DNA of 64,000 bases from Desulfomarina profundi (GCF_019703855.1 NZ_AP024086.1:2252501-2316500); one strand, 5' to 3'; positions 26,182-37,351 are shown, counted from the first letter of the stretch. A program made the numbers and translations. Notes: generated by a model not told the origin, from the sequence alone.

Positions 26182-27611
26182 TGTTTATATTGAGAAAAAT
26201 CCATCAGTGCCTGATATCGGTTTCCCTGCAGACAAAAATTATCGGGATGGTTATCGGGTTATCCCTCAGCATGGGGAGTGCCCTCTCTTTTCAGGTTTCA
26301 AGGTATCTCAACGAACATGCAAATGCGTTTATAAAGGAAGAAAGTCGGTCTGTTGCTGCAGAAATTGTCAACAAAGTGCCGGATTACACCCTGATCAACG
26401 ATCTTTACGGCCTGACAGGATATCTCTTGAATACCAAGGACAACAGACGGGATATCAGATATATAGCAGTACTTGACAATACAGGAAATATTCTTGCTCA
26501 CACCTTCGGCAGCCAGTTTCCCACGGAGTTATATAAACACCTCCGCCAGGTTGCCAGACACCACCAGAAAACACAAACGATACAGACTGATGAAGGCATG
26601 ATATGGGAAACCATTTCACCTGTTACCCAAAGCTGGAATGGCAGTGTCGCCGTGGGAGTTGTTGACAGCTTTGTTCGTCTTGACAATAAAAAGATGATTG
26701 AGGCTCTTTTTATGACCACATCACTGGTTGGAGCAATCGGCATCTTTTTTGCTGTGGGCCTGAGCTGGGTTATCGTTCGCCCCATTAAGGAATTACTACG
26801 GGCAACCAATGCCATCCGCCAAGGTGAATTCCCGGTAATGCCGGAATTACAATCCCCGGATGAAGTTGGAGAACTGACCCAGGCATTCAATGAGATGAGT
26901 GCCGGTTTCCAACTCGCTGAAGAAGCCAGAAAAGAAAAAGAGAATATTCGTCGGGAATTCCTGCAAAAAATCATCACAAGCCAGGAAAATGAACGTAAAC
27001 GAATTGCCAGGGAACTCCACGACCAGACAGGTCAATCGCTGACATCGATAGGGATTGGACTGAAACTTCTCGAGCGAAACGCCACCTCTGAAAAAACGAA
27101 GCAAGATATACGACAACTCAAGATAAACATTGAAAATGAACTTGAAGCAATCCATAATATGGCACTGGAATTACGCCCCAGTGTCCTTGATGATATGGGA
27201 TTGATTGCGGCACTGAACCTGTTTATCCAGAAAATCCATACAATAAAAGATGTGGATATCCAGCAGACAATCATCGGTTTCGCCGGACGCCGCCCCTCCG
27301 CGGTAATTGAGACCTGTCTATACCGTATCCTCCAGGAATCAATCCGCAATGCAATTAAACATGGGCGGGCCTGTCATATAAGTATATTGATCGAATGGGC
27401 TGCGGACAACACTTTACGCATGGTAATCGATGATGACGGTGACGGTTTTGATCCTGGTATCCTGCAGAATACTGAACGACTTGGTGTACGGGGTATACAG
27501 GAACGGGTGGAATTGGTGAACGGAGTTTTCCGTCTGGAATCAGAACCAGGTCAGGGAACCATGCTTGTGGTCACAATACCGACAGTTTCGGGAGGGAAAA
27601 ATGGCGGATAA
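26181..27611 (+). CDS. HisKA_3-type sensor histidine kinase (module 1)
   Basis: 476 residues. It has two transmembrane helices (about 17-37 and 178-198) around a periplasmic domain, HAMP (VRPIKELLRATNAIRQG), then a NarX/DegS-type dimerisation domain with phospho-acceptor in ERKRIARELHDQTGQSL, and a HATPase with AIKHG and DDDGDGFDPG. It should read the binding lipoprotein encoded before it and phosphorylate the NarL-type regulator that overlaps its 3' end. The downstream target is most likely the TtrBCA-like operon. Confidence 0.92.
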   Translation: MFILRKIHQCLISVSLQTKIIGMVIGLSLSMGSALSFQVSRYLNEHANAFIKEESRSVAAEIVNKVPDYTLINDLYGLTGYLLNTKDNRRDIRYIAVLDNTGNILAHTFGSQFPTELYKHLRQVARHHQKTQTIQTDEGMIWETISPVTQSWNGSVAVGVVDSFVRLDNKKMIEALFMTTSLVGAIGIFFAVGLSWVIVRPIKELLRATNAIRQGEFPVMPELQSPDEVGELTQAFNEMSAGFQLAEEARKEKENIRREFLQKIITSQENERKRIARELHDQTGQSLTSIGIGLKLLERNATSEKTKQDIRQLKINIENELEAIHNMALELRPSVLDDMGLIAALNLFIQKIHTIKDVDIQQTIIGFAGRRPSAVIETCLYRILQESIRNAIKHGRACHISILIEWAADNTLRMVIDDDGDGFDPGILQNTERLGVRGIQERVELVNGVFRLESEPGQGTMLVVTIPTVSGGKNGG

Positions 27612-28263
27612 CATTACCAGACTAATGGTTGTAGACGACCATATCATGCTTCTTCATGGTCTTTGCCTGTTTCTGAATGAAGAACCGGATATAGAAGTCA
27701 TCGTCCAGGTAAGTAATGCCAGAGATGCTCTGCAACAGGCAGAAAGAGTGAAACCTGACATTATTCTCCTTGATATCACCCTGCAGAAAACAAGTGGTCT
27801 GGATTTAATTGAAGAATTACTTGATTTAACACCAAAAACACAAATAATCATACTGACCATGCATGACAATGCCCAGTACATGCAAAAAGCTTTAAAAAAA
27901 GGGGCACGGGGCTTTGTCTTAAAAAAAGGACTGGGAGAGGATCTGCTCTACGCGATTCGTTCGGTCATGCGTGGCGAAATATATGTCCATCCCTCTCTGG
28001 TAAAAACTTATATACCTGACGCTTCGGTAAAACATATCCCCCAGGCTGCCGAAGAAATTATTCGCTGGGGAGAATTGTCTGCCAGAGAGCAGGAAGTACT
28101 CATTCTGGTCGCTCGCGGCTATACCAGTAAAGAAATAGCAGAAAAATGTTTACTCAGCGAAAAAACAATTGCGACCTACCGTTCAAGAGGTATGGTTAAA
28201 CTCGATATTGACAGACGCTCCGAACTGGTTCGCCTGGTTATGCGACTGGGAAAAATGGGTTAG
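27601..28263 (+). CDS. NarL/LuxR-type response regulator (module 1)
   Basis: 220 residues. The receiver domain has VVDDHIML, phospho-acceptor Asp in IILLDITLQKTSG and the switch residues TMHD and KKG. The C-terminal LuxR helix-turn-helix is LSAREQEVLILVARGYTSKEIAEKCLLSEKTIATYR, here cited only by its ends LSAREQEV and SEKTIATYR. ATG 27601 was chosen because GGGAGG lies just upstream; it overlaps the kinase gene by 11 bases. Equivalent in position and type to TtrR of tetrathionate-reductase loci. Confidence 0.92.
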   Translation: MADNITRLMVVDDHIMLLHGLCLFLNEEPDIEVIVQVSNARDALQQAERVKPDIILLDITLQKTSGLDLIEELLDLTPKTQIIILTMHDNAQYMQKALKKGARGFVLKKGLGEDLLYAIRSVMRGEIYVHPSLVKTYIPDASVKHIPQAAEEIIRWGELSAREQEVLILVARGYTSKEIAEKCLLSEKTIATYRSRGMVKLDIDRRSELVRLVMRLGKMG

Positions 28264-28551
28264 CCCTCGTATTCTCAATAAAGATTTCATTAAGATCATA
28301 CTTTCCCCCACGAACAACCTACTGTTGTCAGTTTTTCCCCTACAATAAACCATATTTTCTCCTCTTTTTCCTCATATCGAAAAAGCGTACACTATCCCAA
28401 TAAATTCATAATTCGTTTTACACCGACCTGTAAGTAACGGAAAAAACAACGGCCCGGGTCTGCAATCACAAATGAAATACAGAATTGAAAAAGAGATTTT
28501 CAGGTTATTATTTTTTATTTTCTGATATTTCAAAAACAGGAGGATTAATCA

Positions 28552-29277
28552 ATGGCTCTCATTGACATCAAACCGCACGAAATCAGAAAGCGGATGATTG
28601 ATGACATCAGGCGTGCCCTGCAAAAACCTATACAGGACAGACGTTGGGTTATGGTCATCGACCAGGAAAAATGTGTCGGGTGTACGGCCTGTACCACATC
28701 CTGTGTTGCTGAAAATCACCTGCCCCCCGGTGTTGTCTACCGGCCGGTGGTGGAAGAAGAGCACGGTAATTATCCTAATGTCCGCAAAAGTTTTCTCCCC
28801 CGCCCCTGTATGCAGTGCGACGACCCACCCTGCGTCAAAGTCTGTCCCGCACACGCTACCTGGAAGCGAATGGACGGTATTATTGAGATTAACTACAAAA
28901 GGTGTATTGGTTGCAGATATTGTATCAGCGCCTGTCCATATTCAGCCAGAACTTTTGATATGGGCTATTTTTACACTGATAACACGCCAGAGATTATGCA
29001 ATACGAAAGAGAACCTAATTTTGAATATGGTAAAGCATGGCCTCGCAAAGATCGGGAAAGTTCACCCGTGGGTAACGCCCGAAAATGCACGTACTGCATT
29101 CACAAGGTTGAAAAAGGTATGTTGCCGGCCTGTGTGTCTACCTGCATTGGTGATGCCACTTATTTCGGTGATGCCAACGATCCCAAAAGCCTTATTGCTG
29201 AACTTCTTGCTTCACCCCGCGCCAGGAAATTACGGGAAGAGGAAGGAACCGAACCGGCTACCACATATCTAGTCTAA
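28552..29277 (+). CDS. Four-cluster ferredoxin subunit of a TtrB/NrfC-like respiratory reductase
   Basis: 241 residues with four [4Fe-4S] motifs: [37 protein letters not shown] and CTYCIHKV...CVSTC. It passes electrons between the NrfD-type membrane subunit and the molybdoenzyme encoded downstream. No Tat or Sec signal is visible, so it would be exported with the Tat-bearing catalytic partner. The ribosome site CAGGAGG precedes ATG 28552, after a 288-base gap that must hold the promoter. First gene of a three-subunit operon. Confidence 0.9.
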   Translation: MALIDIKPHEIRKRMIDDIRRALQKPIQDRRWVMVIDQEKCVGCTACTTSCVAENHLPPGVVYRPVVEEEHGNYPNVRKSFLPRPCMQCDDPPCVKVCPAHATWKRMDGIIEINYKRCIGCRYCISACPYSARTFDMGYFYTDNTPEIMQYEREPNFEYGKAWPRKDRESSPVGNARKCTYCIHKVEKGMLPACVSTCIGDATYFGDANDPKSLIAELLASPRARKLREEEGTEPATTYLV

Positions 29278-29292
29278 GAGGAGGGAGGGAGA

Positions 29293-30558
29293 ATGAAACG
29301 ATTTATCAAATCAATTGTCTGGCTGCTTGCCGTTATCGGTTTTGGAGTCGGTATCTATGGCATGTACCTTCGCTTCACCACGGGACACCGACTGGCTGAT
29401 TACGGCTCCTATATCCCCTGGGGACTCTGGGTGGCTTTCTATATCTATTTTATCGGTTTGTCCGCCGGTTCGTTTCTGTTATCCACACTGGTTTATGTTG
29501 CCAGGATTGAACGTCTGGAAAAGATAGGAAAACTGGCACTGTTTACCGCCTTCGGCTGTCTGGTGGCCGCGCTTCTTTCCATCTGGATGGATCTGGGTCA
29601 CATGTTCCGGGTAGGAAATGTACTGCTCCACATGAACCTGAATTCAATGATGTCCTGGATGGGAATACTGTATTCATCCTATTTCGCCATTATCCTGGTC
29701 GAACTATGGTTTGCTCTACGCGTTGACCTGATTGAAACCGCTCAAACCGGCAACAGTGGTTCAGCTGCTTTTGCCAAATTTCTGAGTTTTGGCTCAACGG
29801 ATACGTCGAAAGAGGCAAAAGCCCGCGACCATGCCAGACTCAGGGTTCTGGGAACCATTGGTGTCCCTCTGGCTATTGCCTTTCACGGCGGGGTTGGAGC
29901 ACTCTTCGGCGTAGTTCAGGCCAGGCCACACTGGAATAGCGGCCTGATGCCGATTGCTTTCCTTATTGGAGCTCTCGCCTCCGGCGGCGCACTACTCACC
30001 GCAGTTGTCTATATCTGGGGACCGGACAAAAACAAACAGCAACTCAACGAGATAATGAAATTCCTGGGAAAAATAGTCTTGGCACTGATCCTTTTTGATT
30101 TTCTACTCGAAATTGCTGAATTCCTGGTTGGCCTCTACTCCCTCGCTCCAGCGGAACGGCTACCTTTAGAGGCAATTTTACATGGCCCATACTGGTACGT
30201 TTTCTGGATCGTTCATTTCCTGATCGGAGTAGTGGTACCGGTAATCATTCTTTTTGCCAGGGCGGTGCCCAAGGGACAACCAGACAAGTATGTAGGGGGA
30301 TCCATAGCTTTTGCCTGCCTGCTGGTGGCCGTAACCTTTATCGCTGTCCGTTTTAATATTGTTATCCCGGCCCAGATAAACCCGGAAATTCCCGGCCTGG
30401 AATATGCCTTTGGCGGACCTGGACTGAAATTTACTTATCTGCCGAGTATAATGGAATGGCTTGTGGCTGCCTGGGTTACCTGCTTTGGAGTGCTCCTCTT
30501 TCTGGTTGGAGAAAAAATATTGCCAATCGTCAAGGACGACAACAGGGAGGTTGCTTAA
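29293..30558 (+). CDS. NrfD/PsrC-family membrane quinone-interacting subunit
   Basis: 421 residues, about ten transmembrane helices, of the PsrC/NrfD/TtrC family. Visible landmarks are YIPWGLWVAFYIYFIGLSAG near the N terminus and the helices carrying FHGGVGALFGVVQARPHW. It anchors the reductase to the membrane and exchanges electrons with the quinone pool. GAGGAGGGAGG precedes its ATG. Its stop is immediately followed by the ATG of the catalytic subunit gene, so all three are translated together. Confidence 0.92.
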   Translation: MKRFIKSIVWLLAVIGFGVGIYGMYLRFTTGHRLADYGSYIPWGLWVAFYIYFIGLSAGSFLLSTLVYVARIERLEKIGKLALFTAFGCLVAALLSIWMDLGHMFRVGNVLLHMNLNSMMSWMGILYSSYFAIILVELWFALRVDLIETAQTGNSGSAAFAKFLSFGSTDTSKEAKARDHARLRVLGTIGVPLAIAFHGGVGALFGVVQARPHWNSGLMPIAFLIGALASGGALLTAVVYIWGPDKNKQQLNEIMKFLGKIVLALILFDFLLEIAEFLVGLYSLAPAERLPLEAILHGPYWYVFWIVHFLIGVVVPVIILFARAVPKGQPDKYVGGSIAFACLLVAVTFIAVRFNIVIPAQINPEIPGLEYAFGGPGLKFTYLPSIMEWLVAAWVTCFGVLLFLVGEKILPIVKDDNREVA

Positions 30559-33500
30559 ATGAGTAATTACACAGGCGATAGTATGGAAAAAAACATGGAT
30601 AAAAAAATTGAAATAGATGGAAAAAAATACACCATGAACCGACGTGGTTTCATGAAAAGCACTGCTTTTTTTGGCGGGGTTCTGGCGGCAAGTCAACTGA
30701 TGAAATCCAATCTCTTCTCCGCTGGTATTGCCAAGGCTCAGGATAGCTTTGCAAATGTTTACCCGTTTGATAATCCGGAAAATATTATTTACAGTTGCTG
30801 TTTGCAATGTCACACAGCCTGTACCATAAAAACCAAGATCAACAATGGAGTGATGGTCAAAGTTGAGGGTAATCCGTACAGCCCCATGAACATGCACCCG
30901 CACCTTTCCTATGATATGCCGGTAGAAGATGCTGTTTACTATGACGGGCGTCTTTGTCCCAAAGGGAATGCAGGAGTACAGACACTCTATGACCCTTACC
31001 GTATCCGCAAGGTGCTGAAAAGAAAACCGGGAACAAAACGAGGAGAGAATCAGTGGGTAACTATCGAATTTGACAAAGCCATAAGTGAGATCGTTAATGG
31101 TGGTGATCTTTTCGGAGAAGGCCCTGTGGAAGGGTTGAAAGAAATTCTTGCTGTCCGGGACCCTGCTCTGATGAAAGCTCTGAAAGCAGATGCCGCCAAA
31201 GTGGCTAAAGGTGAAATGACTGCGGCTGATTTCCGGGCTGTTCACGGAAAAAATACAGAGCTGCTGGTTAATCCTGAGTTCCCGGATCTTGGGCCCAAAA
31301 ATAATCAGTTTGTATTTCTGGGCGGCCGTATCGAACATGGCCGTAAAGAATTTGCCAAACGGTGGGTCAACGATTCTCTTGGTTCGGCCAACTGGTTTGA
31401 GCATACAACGGTCTGCGAACAATCTCACCACATTGCCTTTAATGAATCAACCAAACAGTACAAACATGGAAAATGGGGGCACGGCAAACATCATCTGAAA
31501 CCGGATATTCCCAATGCAAGGTTTGTCATCTTTTTTGGGACCAGTCCTTTCGAAGCCAACTTCGGGCCTACAAACTGGATATCTTACATAACCAACGCCC
31601 AGGCCAGAAATGGCATGAAAATGGCTGTGGTCGACCCTCGTTGCAGCCACTCCGCAGCAAAGGCCAACTACTGGGTGCCAATCAAATGTGGTGGCGATGC
31701 CCCCTGGCACTTGGTATGATTCGCTGGATTATTGATAATAAAAGATTCAACGAACCATATATCCGGGCGGCAAACCGCAGTGCTGCCAAAAAAAGCGGTG
31801 ACACCACCTGGACAAATTCTACCCATCTGGTGGTTCTGGATAAAAACAGCGGGAAAGGTACACGATTATTGAGGGGCAGTGATGTGGGTCTCGGCGGCGA
31901 ACACGATTTTGTGGTCAGTGTCAATGGGCAACTGGTTGCTTTTGATCCATATAAAGAAACAAATCCTGTGGTCGGTGACCTGGAGGCCGAAGGTGAAATC
32001 AACGGTCTAAAATACAAGACTGGATTTGGGCTGCTCAGGAAAATTGTCAACGAGCACAGCGTTGAAGAATGGGCAAAAGAAGCAGGTCTTGATGATGCCA
32101 CATTGTTGATCACCCTGGCCCGTGAATTCACCAGCTACGGCCGTCAGGTTATGGCCGATATGTACCGAGGTCCGGTTCAGCACACCAACGGATATCATAA
32201 CGGCCGGACTATAATTGCCTTGAACATGCTGGTCGGCAACGGCGACTGGAAAGGCGGTATGCATCCCGGTGGCAGCCACTGGCATGAAGATGGCAGCAAA
32301 AAAGGCCAGCCTTTTCCTCTGAAAAAACTCCACCCCGGCAAACTGGGTAAATTTGGAATTAAAATCAGCAGGGAAGGCATCGCTTATGAAAAAAGTACGC
32401 TCTTTAAGAAAAACGGATATCCAGCACAAAGGACTTGGTATCCTTATACTGGCAGTGTCTATCAGGAGGTAATCCCCAGTGGTGTTGATGGCTATCCTTA
32501 TCATTTGAAAGCGCTCTATCTACATAAAGGTACACCCGGTTTTTCTGTGCCGGGTGCCAACAATATCATTGATTACCTTCGCGATCCCAAAAAAATCCCC
32601 CTTCTTTTTGCCGATGATATCGTTATTGGAGAAACATCCATGTACTGCGATTACATCTTTCCCGACACTGCTATATGGGAAAGATGGGGGACACCACACA
32701 TGACACCAGCCGTTTTAACTAACGGCAGTAAAGTACGACAGCCGGTAGTTGAATCACTGGTGGAGACATGTACGGTTTTCGGCAGAAAACAACCGATTTC
32801 CATGGAATCGGTCATGCTGGCCATTGCAGAAAAACTCAAGGTGTCCGGATTTGGTAAAGGTGGTTTCGCGCCAGGGCTGGATTTTCGTACCCGGGAGGAT
32901 TTCTTCCTTAAAAGTGTCGCAAATATTGCTTACGGTGATCATAACGGCAAAGATATAGCCCCCCTGGCCTCCCAGAAAGAGATCGATGTCTTTCTCAAAG
33001 CACGACGGCACATGTCTCCGGCAGTTTTTGAGGAGAGTTACTGGAAAAAAGCGGTTGGCAGTAATGAAAAGATCTGGCGGGCTGTCATTACCGTGTTAAA
33101 CCGCGGTGGCCGTTTTGAAGATGCATCAGGAGCCTACAAAGGAAATCATGTACACCATCAATTCAAGGGACAGTTCAATCTGTTTGCTGAAAATGTCGCC
33201 AGAGGCAAACATTCAATGACCGGAGAACATCTCGAAGGCATGCCTTTTTACGAACCGATTCTCGATGCAGGAGGGAACAAAGTAACCTTCAGTAAAGACT
33301 ATCCTTTCCAGCTTTTCACTTACAAACACATTTTGGGTGGTCAATCAAGAACCATAGGCAATTACTGGACAATGGCTGCTGAAGCTGGCGAGAATTACAT
33401 CTGGCTCAACAGTGTTGATGCCCGCCGACTGGGGCTTAAAAGCGGTGACTCAATACGACTGGTGAGTCCAACGAACACTAAAGGCCAGACACGGGTAAAT

Positions 33501-33782
33501 AATTCATTTACCAAGGATATCATCGGCAAGGTGAATGTGATTGAAGGGATACGACCGGGAACCGTTTGTGCTTCTTGGAGTTTTGGCCATTGGGCCTACG
33601 GATCAAATGATGTTGAAGTCAACGGCCAGATGGTCAAGGGAGACAAACGCCGAGCCACCGGCATCTGCCCAAATCCGGTTATGCTGGTTGATCCCCAGGT
33701 CAAAAACATGTGCCTGACAGATCCCATTGGCGGTTCATGCTCTTTTTATGACTCCTATGTCAACATAGAAAAAGTTGCTTAG
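30559..33782 (+). pseudogene. TtrA/SrdA-like molybdopterin reductase catalytic subunit, frameshifted
   Basis: A Tat signal (NRRGFMKS) and cluster motif CxxCxxxC (Cys81, 84, 88) with the fourth Cys132 (GRLCPKG). GGDLFGEG, GTSPFEANFGPTNWI and a candidate Mo ligand Cys285 (HTTVCEQSHH) follow. The layout and length (1074 residues if repaired) match tetrathionate reductase TtrA and the related selenate reductase SrdA. The frame breaks at a five-C run (31700-31704): one added C gives CGGDAPLALGMIRW and a continuous protein to 33782. The C-terminal half is otherwise intact (molydopterin-binding LNSVDARRLGLKSGD). Substrate could be tetrathionate, selenate or arsenate. Confidence 0.82.
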
Positions 33783-33845
33783 AAAAGAGATAAGATCACT
33801 TCATTGTACTGTTGCAGCTACTGCACATATCATCCAGTAAACCAG

Positions 33846-33878
33846 GACAGGCGTATCTGCCAGGTAGATTCGCCTGTC
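33846..33878 (+). terminator. Hairpin between the TtrA-like gene and the double rhodanese
   Basis: GACAGGCG and its complement CGCCTGTC flank a loop with an inner ATCT/AGAT pair; TTGTATAAT follows. It may partly terminate or stabilise the upstream message. There is no full T tract. Confidence 0.4.
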
Positions 33879-33928
33879 TTGTATAATCACAAATCCTGGA
33901 CAACCCCTGATTTTTCGGAGAGGATAGC

Positions 33929-35239
33929 ATGGCACGTAATTTGGGCAACTTTCTGACGTTGGCACTGATGTTCCTGGTGGTTTTACCATGCCAAGACTCT
34001 TGGTCCACTTCCCAGGTAACAGCAAACCCAACACGATCAGACATTTCCAACCTGATATTAAAGGCAGATCAGTCTTTTGTCTCCGGTAAATTCGAGGATT
34101 CTCAGCAAACCTTAAGGGACGCACTCAAGCTGTCTCCCTATAATAAAATGATATGGTCCCGTTACAAACAGACCGTTCTGGCCCGGGTGGGCAATGATTA
34201 CCTGGTAACAATGCCCGAGAACCGCTATCGCCTCAGCCCTGCTGATCTTGTCTGCGCCCTTTCCGGAGGAGCAAAGAATTATTACCTGCTCGACGTCAGA
34301 GAAAAAAAGGAATTTGCCACCGGCCATATTCAAGGCTCAGCAAATATCCCTTTCCGTGAAGTGTTCAACCATCTTGACCAGCTTCCACAACCTGAAAGCA
34401 AGAGAACAATTGTTATAATCTGCCAGACCCAGCATCGAGCCAACCATGTACTGGTAGCCCTGCGTGAACTTGGTTATAGCAATACAAGGACCCTTCGTAA
34501 CGGTTATTCAAACTACAAATCGTACATGACCAGCCGAAAAAATGACATATCTGTCCAATCAGCCTGTGCGTCACAAAACAAGGAAATAACCAAAACTAAT
34601 AAGACTACACAACTGACTGGACTGCCTGCACCCGGTAAAATAAGTATTACAGCAGCAGATCTCCCTTCCAGCCAAGCCCTGCTGGCCGGAAATTTCCAAC
34701 TTGCAGTCGATCTTTTGCAAAATATCCTGAAAGAAAACAACATCGACACCAGACTGTGGCAACAGTACGACCGGGCTCTGTTGGGGCAGGCTGGCGCCCA
34801 ATATCTTCGTAGCATGCCCGATTCTCGACTGCGGCTGACTGTCGATGATTTTATCAGTCATTATCTCACCGGCGACAAACGCTATTGCCTCCTGGATGTC
34901 AGATCTCCTGCCGAGTTCGCCCAGGGACATATTGCAGATTCGATCAATATTCCTTTCCGTACTCTACTGCAACATCTCGACAAACTTCCCCCAAAAGATT
35001 CATCAAAAACTGTACTTCTTATCTGCCGAAGCCAGCACAGGAGTATCCATAACCTCGTCATTTTGAGGGAACTGGGTTACACACGGGTATTAAATCTCAA
35101 GGGCGGTTATAATGCTTATCTGAAGTGGCTGAAAAAACTTCCGTCAATCATTGAACAATCAAGCCCGGTTTATGGCATTCCAGAACCGACAGCCAATCCG
35201 GATTCAGGCGAAGAAGAGGAAGAAGATTTTGGCTGTTAG
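33929..35239 (+). CDS. Secreted tandem-rhodanese protein (ExtH-like)
   Basis: 436 residues with a signal peptide (cleaved near DSWS). Each half has a helical repeat-like segment (LSPYNKMIWSRYKQTVLARVG and NIDTRLWQQYDRALLGQAG) followed by a rhodanese domain. The active-site loops are CQTQHRA and CRSQHRS, both with catalytic cysteine. The two halves are clearly an internal duplication. The protein ends in an acidic run and a Gly-Cys terminus. This two-domain layout resembles ExtH of the selenite/tellurite-reduction locus. It sits 147 bases after the molybdoenzyme gene, and could handle sulfur or selenium released by reduction. Confidence 0.85.
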   Translation: MARNLGNFLTLALMFLVVLPCQDSWSTSQVTANPTRSDISNLILKADQSFVSGKFEDSQQTLRDALKLSPYNKMIWSRYKQTVLARVGNDYLVTMPENRYRLSPADLVCALSGGAKNYYLLDVREKKEFATGHIQGSANIPFREVFNHLDQLPQPESKRTIVIICQTQHRANHVLVALRELGYSNTRTLRNGYSNYKSYMTSRKNDISVQSACASQNKEITKTNKTTQLTGLPAPGKISITAADLPSSQALLAGNFQLAVDLLQNILKENNIDTRLWQQYDRALLGQAGAQYLRSMPDSRLRLTVDDFISHYLTGDKRYCLLDVRSPAEFAQGHIADSINIPFRTLLQHLDKLPPKDSSKTVLLICRSQHRSIHNLVILRELGYTRVLNLKGGYNAYLKWLKKLPSIIEQSSPVYGIPEPTANPDSGEEEEEDFGC

Positions 35240-36028
35240 TTACGTGAACTTCACAACAACTAAACTCACATCATCTTCTGCCGGCTGATCACCACAACAT
35301 ATATCTATCTGCTTTTTGATCACTCCTCCAATAACAGCGGCTTTTTCTCTTTGGTGTTTTCTCACCAGGTCGATAAGCACTTTGCGGCAGGGAGTGCCGT
35401 CACCTTCTGCCTGCATTTCCCACAATCCATCAGAACCGATCAGAATAACAGCTCCATTGGGAATATCCACCCGGCTGTTGCTCTGGTACACATGTTCCGG
35501 GTCAACACCAAGTGCCAATCCTTCGCCATATAAGGAGATGAATTTATCTTTGACCGGATCATACAGCAGGGCCGGTGGATGACCTGCCCTGACCCATTCG
35601 ATTCTTCTTTCATTACCATAAACGGAAAGACAGAAAAGCGTGACAAAATGGCCACTCTCCTTAACATCCATATGCAGAAGAATATTGACATCAGTGACAA
35701 CCTGAGCCAACCGGCCAGGCTTCATTGCCCTTGCTCGTAGAAAAGAACGCGTGGAAGTCATCAACAACGCGGAACAGAGCCCATGACCACAGGCATCTCC
35801 GACAATAATATTCATTTTTGTTTTCGAATGACAGCAGACACCTCTAAAGTCATGGTAATCAAAAAAATCCCCTCCCAGTGCATCTGAGTACATTGTCCAA
35901 CCGGCAATTTCTGCCCCTTCAACATACGGCGACCCCTGCGGTAACAATTGCTTACCAATCTGTGCAGCCATCCGCACACATGTCTCATTCGGCAGGCGAC
36001 TGGTATCATCATTTTCCATAGTCATCAT
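35240..36028 (-). CDS. SpoIIE-type PP2C protein phosphatase
   Basis: 262 residues, a single PPM/PP2C domain of the SpoIIE/RsbU kind. The metal-binding Asp residues are in GGDFFDY and VGDACGHGLCSALLM, and the closing pair is in GSDGLWEM and EDDVSLVVV. It would dephosphorylate a partner-switch protein, but no STAS or anti-sigma partner is encoded nearby. It is the last gene of the ABC/LolA-like operon, 15 bases after the outer-membrane gene, and meets the double-rhodanese gene end to end. Confidence 0.88.
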   Translation of the reverse strand: MMTMENDDTSRLPNETCVRMAAQIGKQLLPQGSPYVEGAEIAGWTMYSDALGGDFFDYHDFRGVCCHSKTKMNIIVGDACGHGLCSALLMTSTRSFLRARAMKPGRLAQVVTDVNILLHMDVKESGHFVTLFCLSVYGNERRIEWVRAGHPPALLYDPVKDKFISLYGEGLALGVDPEHVYQSNSRVDIPNGAVILIGSDGLWEMQAEGDGTPCRKVLIDLVRKHQREKAAVIGGVIKKQIDICCGDQPAEDDVSLVVVKFT

Positions 36029-36043
36029 TATGCCTCATAAGGA

Positions 36044-37351
36044 TTAAAAAAACCAGCGCAGACGAAGTTCAATCCTGTTACCAATCTGTTTTTCACCATA
36101 TTCGGACAAGCTACTGCCGGTCAGCAGGGAAAATCGCAGGCGTATCTCAAAATTTGTAAAACCTGCATAGGTGAGTTCCGGTGTAAAGGATGCACTCTGA
36201 TCATCGAGATTAACTATTGTTGTCAAACCAGGGGTAAAGTAGAGAATATCAAAAGGTTCTTTCTGAGTGAATTTAGCATACAGATAATTCCGCCCCGCAT
36301 AGGGTCTGGAATACCCATACAGGCTCAACTCCCTGAGTTGCCGTAATGTTTGTTCATCCACCACTACCCCACCCTCTGTTATCTGACGGTAAAAGAGAAC
36401 CCGTTCTTCCTCAGTGTAGCCATTGCCATTATGATAATATTCAATAATACTTGTCAGATCATTAGCTGTCAGGTAGCGCAAACCGAACAACCCGCTCCAT
36501 ACGCTGTTTTCTTCATGACGGGTACTACCATTTTCAAGCAGGAGTACCCGATCTTTACTTGTGATATAGGCCGCTTCTCCATGTATTTCAAAATTGCTCG
36601 TAATATTACGTGAAAAATCAACACCAAACCTGCTGGATCGACTGCCACCGATGAAGAAAAGAAAATCAATATCGGTATTTTGATACAACAGATACAGTTT
36701 GCCTGCCAGATTAACACCGTTTCCCTCTCCAAATTCATCATTGATGGCATCAGACACCGGTATCAGCAGTGTTGTCAAGGCCATGTTGCCAGGGGAGTTG
36801 CTCTCAGAAAAACTTTTAATAAGTTCCAACTCACCGGTTACATATCCTTCGAGTGATTCCTGCGGATCATTGGGGTCCTTGGAGCGATTGACAAAACCGA
36901 CCGGATTCCAGGCATAGCCTTTACCCCATCCGAACGCTTTTTTCCCCAGATCCACCATGCTGTTTTCAAAGATTTTTACTCGACTGTACACCTCATAAAT
37001 ATCGCCTGAATCCGTCCAGCCGGTATTATCCTGTTGCCCCGCCAATTTGAACAGCCAGTTAAAACAGGCAATTCCGGCGGTATACGAACCGTCAACTTGC
37101 AGGCTGGGTCGAAACCGGTCAATTGTGGCCGGCACCCCTTTCGGGTAGTTGAGATTTGCCTGATTTCCATCCTGATTTATGTCGAGATGTTCCAGTTTGA
37201 TCTCAACATACCCACCCCATTCAAGTGGTGATTTCTCAATCTCGTCAAGTTCAAAGGTAAAGTCATCACTTGCCTCAGAAATAAAGGGGATCAGAGAAAA
37301 CAACACTCCCGCAACAAGGAGAAAGACCAGCCATTTTCTATCTGAGTTCAT
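36044..37351 (-). CDS. Outer-membrane beta-barrel protein
   Basis: 435 residues with a signal peptide (cleaved near ISEAS). The rest is rich in alternating beta-strands, ending with an aromatic terminus (LRLRWFF) as expected for barrel assembly. A Gly-Trp-rich segment GKKAFGWGKGYAWNPVGFVN occurs near residue 140. It starts 14 bases inside the LolA-like gene's end, so the two are translationally coupled. It probably forms the outer-membrane part of the ABC/LolA-like system encoded beside it. Substrate unknown. Confidence 0.78.
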   Translation of the reverse strand: MNSDRKWLVFLLVAGVLFSLIPFISEASDDFTFELDEIEKSPLEWGGYVEIKLEHLDINQDGNQANLNYPKGVPATIDRFRPSLQVDGSYTAGIACFNWLFKLAGQQDNTGWTDSGDIYEVYSRVKIFENSMVDLGKKAFGWGKGYAWNPVGFVNRSKDPNDPQESLEGYVTGELELIKSFSESNSPGNMALTTLLIPVSDAINDEFGEGNGVNLAGKLYLLYQNTDIDFLFFIGGSRSSRFGVDFSRNITSNFEIHGEAAYITSKDRVLLLENGSTRHEENSVWSGLFGLRYLTANDLTSIIEYYHNGNGYTEEERVLFYRQITEGGVVVDEQTLRQLRELSLYGYSRPYAGRNYLYAKFTQKEPFDILYFTPGLTTIVNLDDQSASFTPELTYAGFTNFEIRLRFSLLTGSSLSEYGEKQIGNRIELRLRWFF

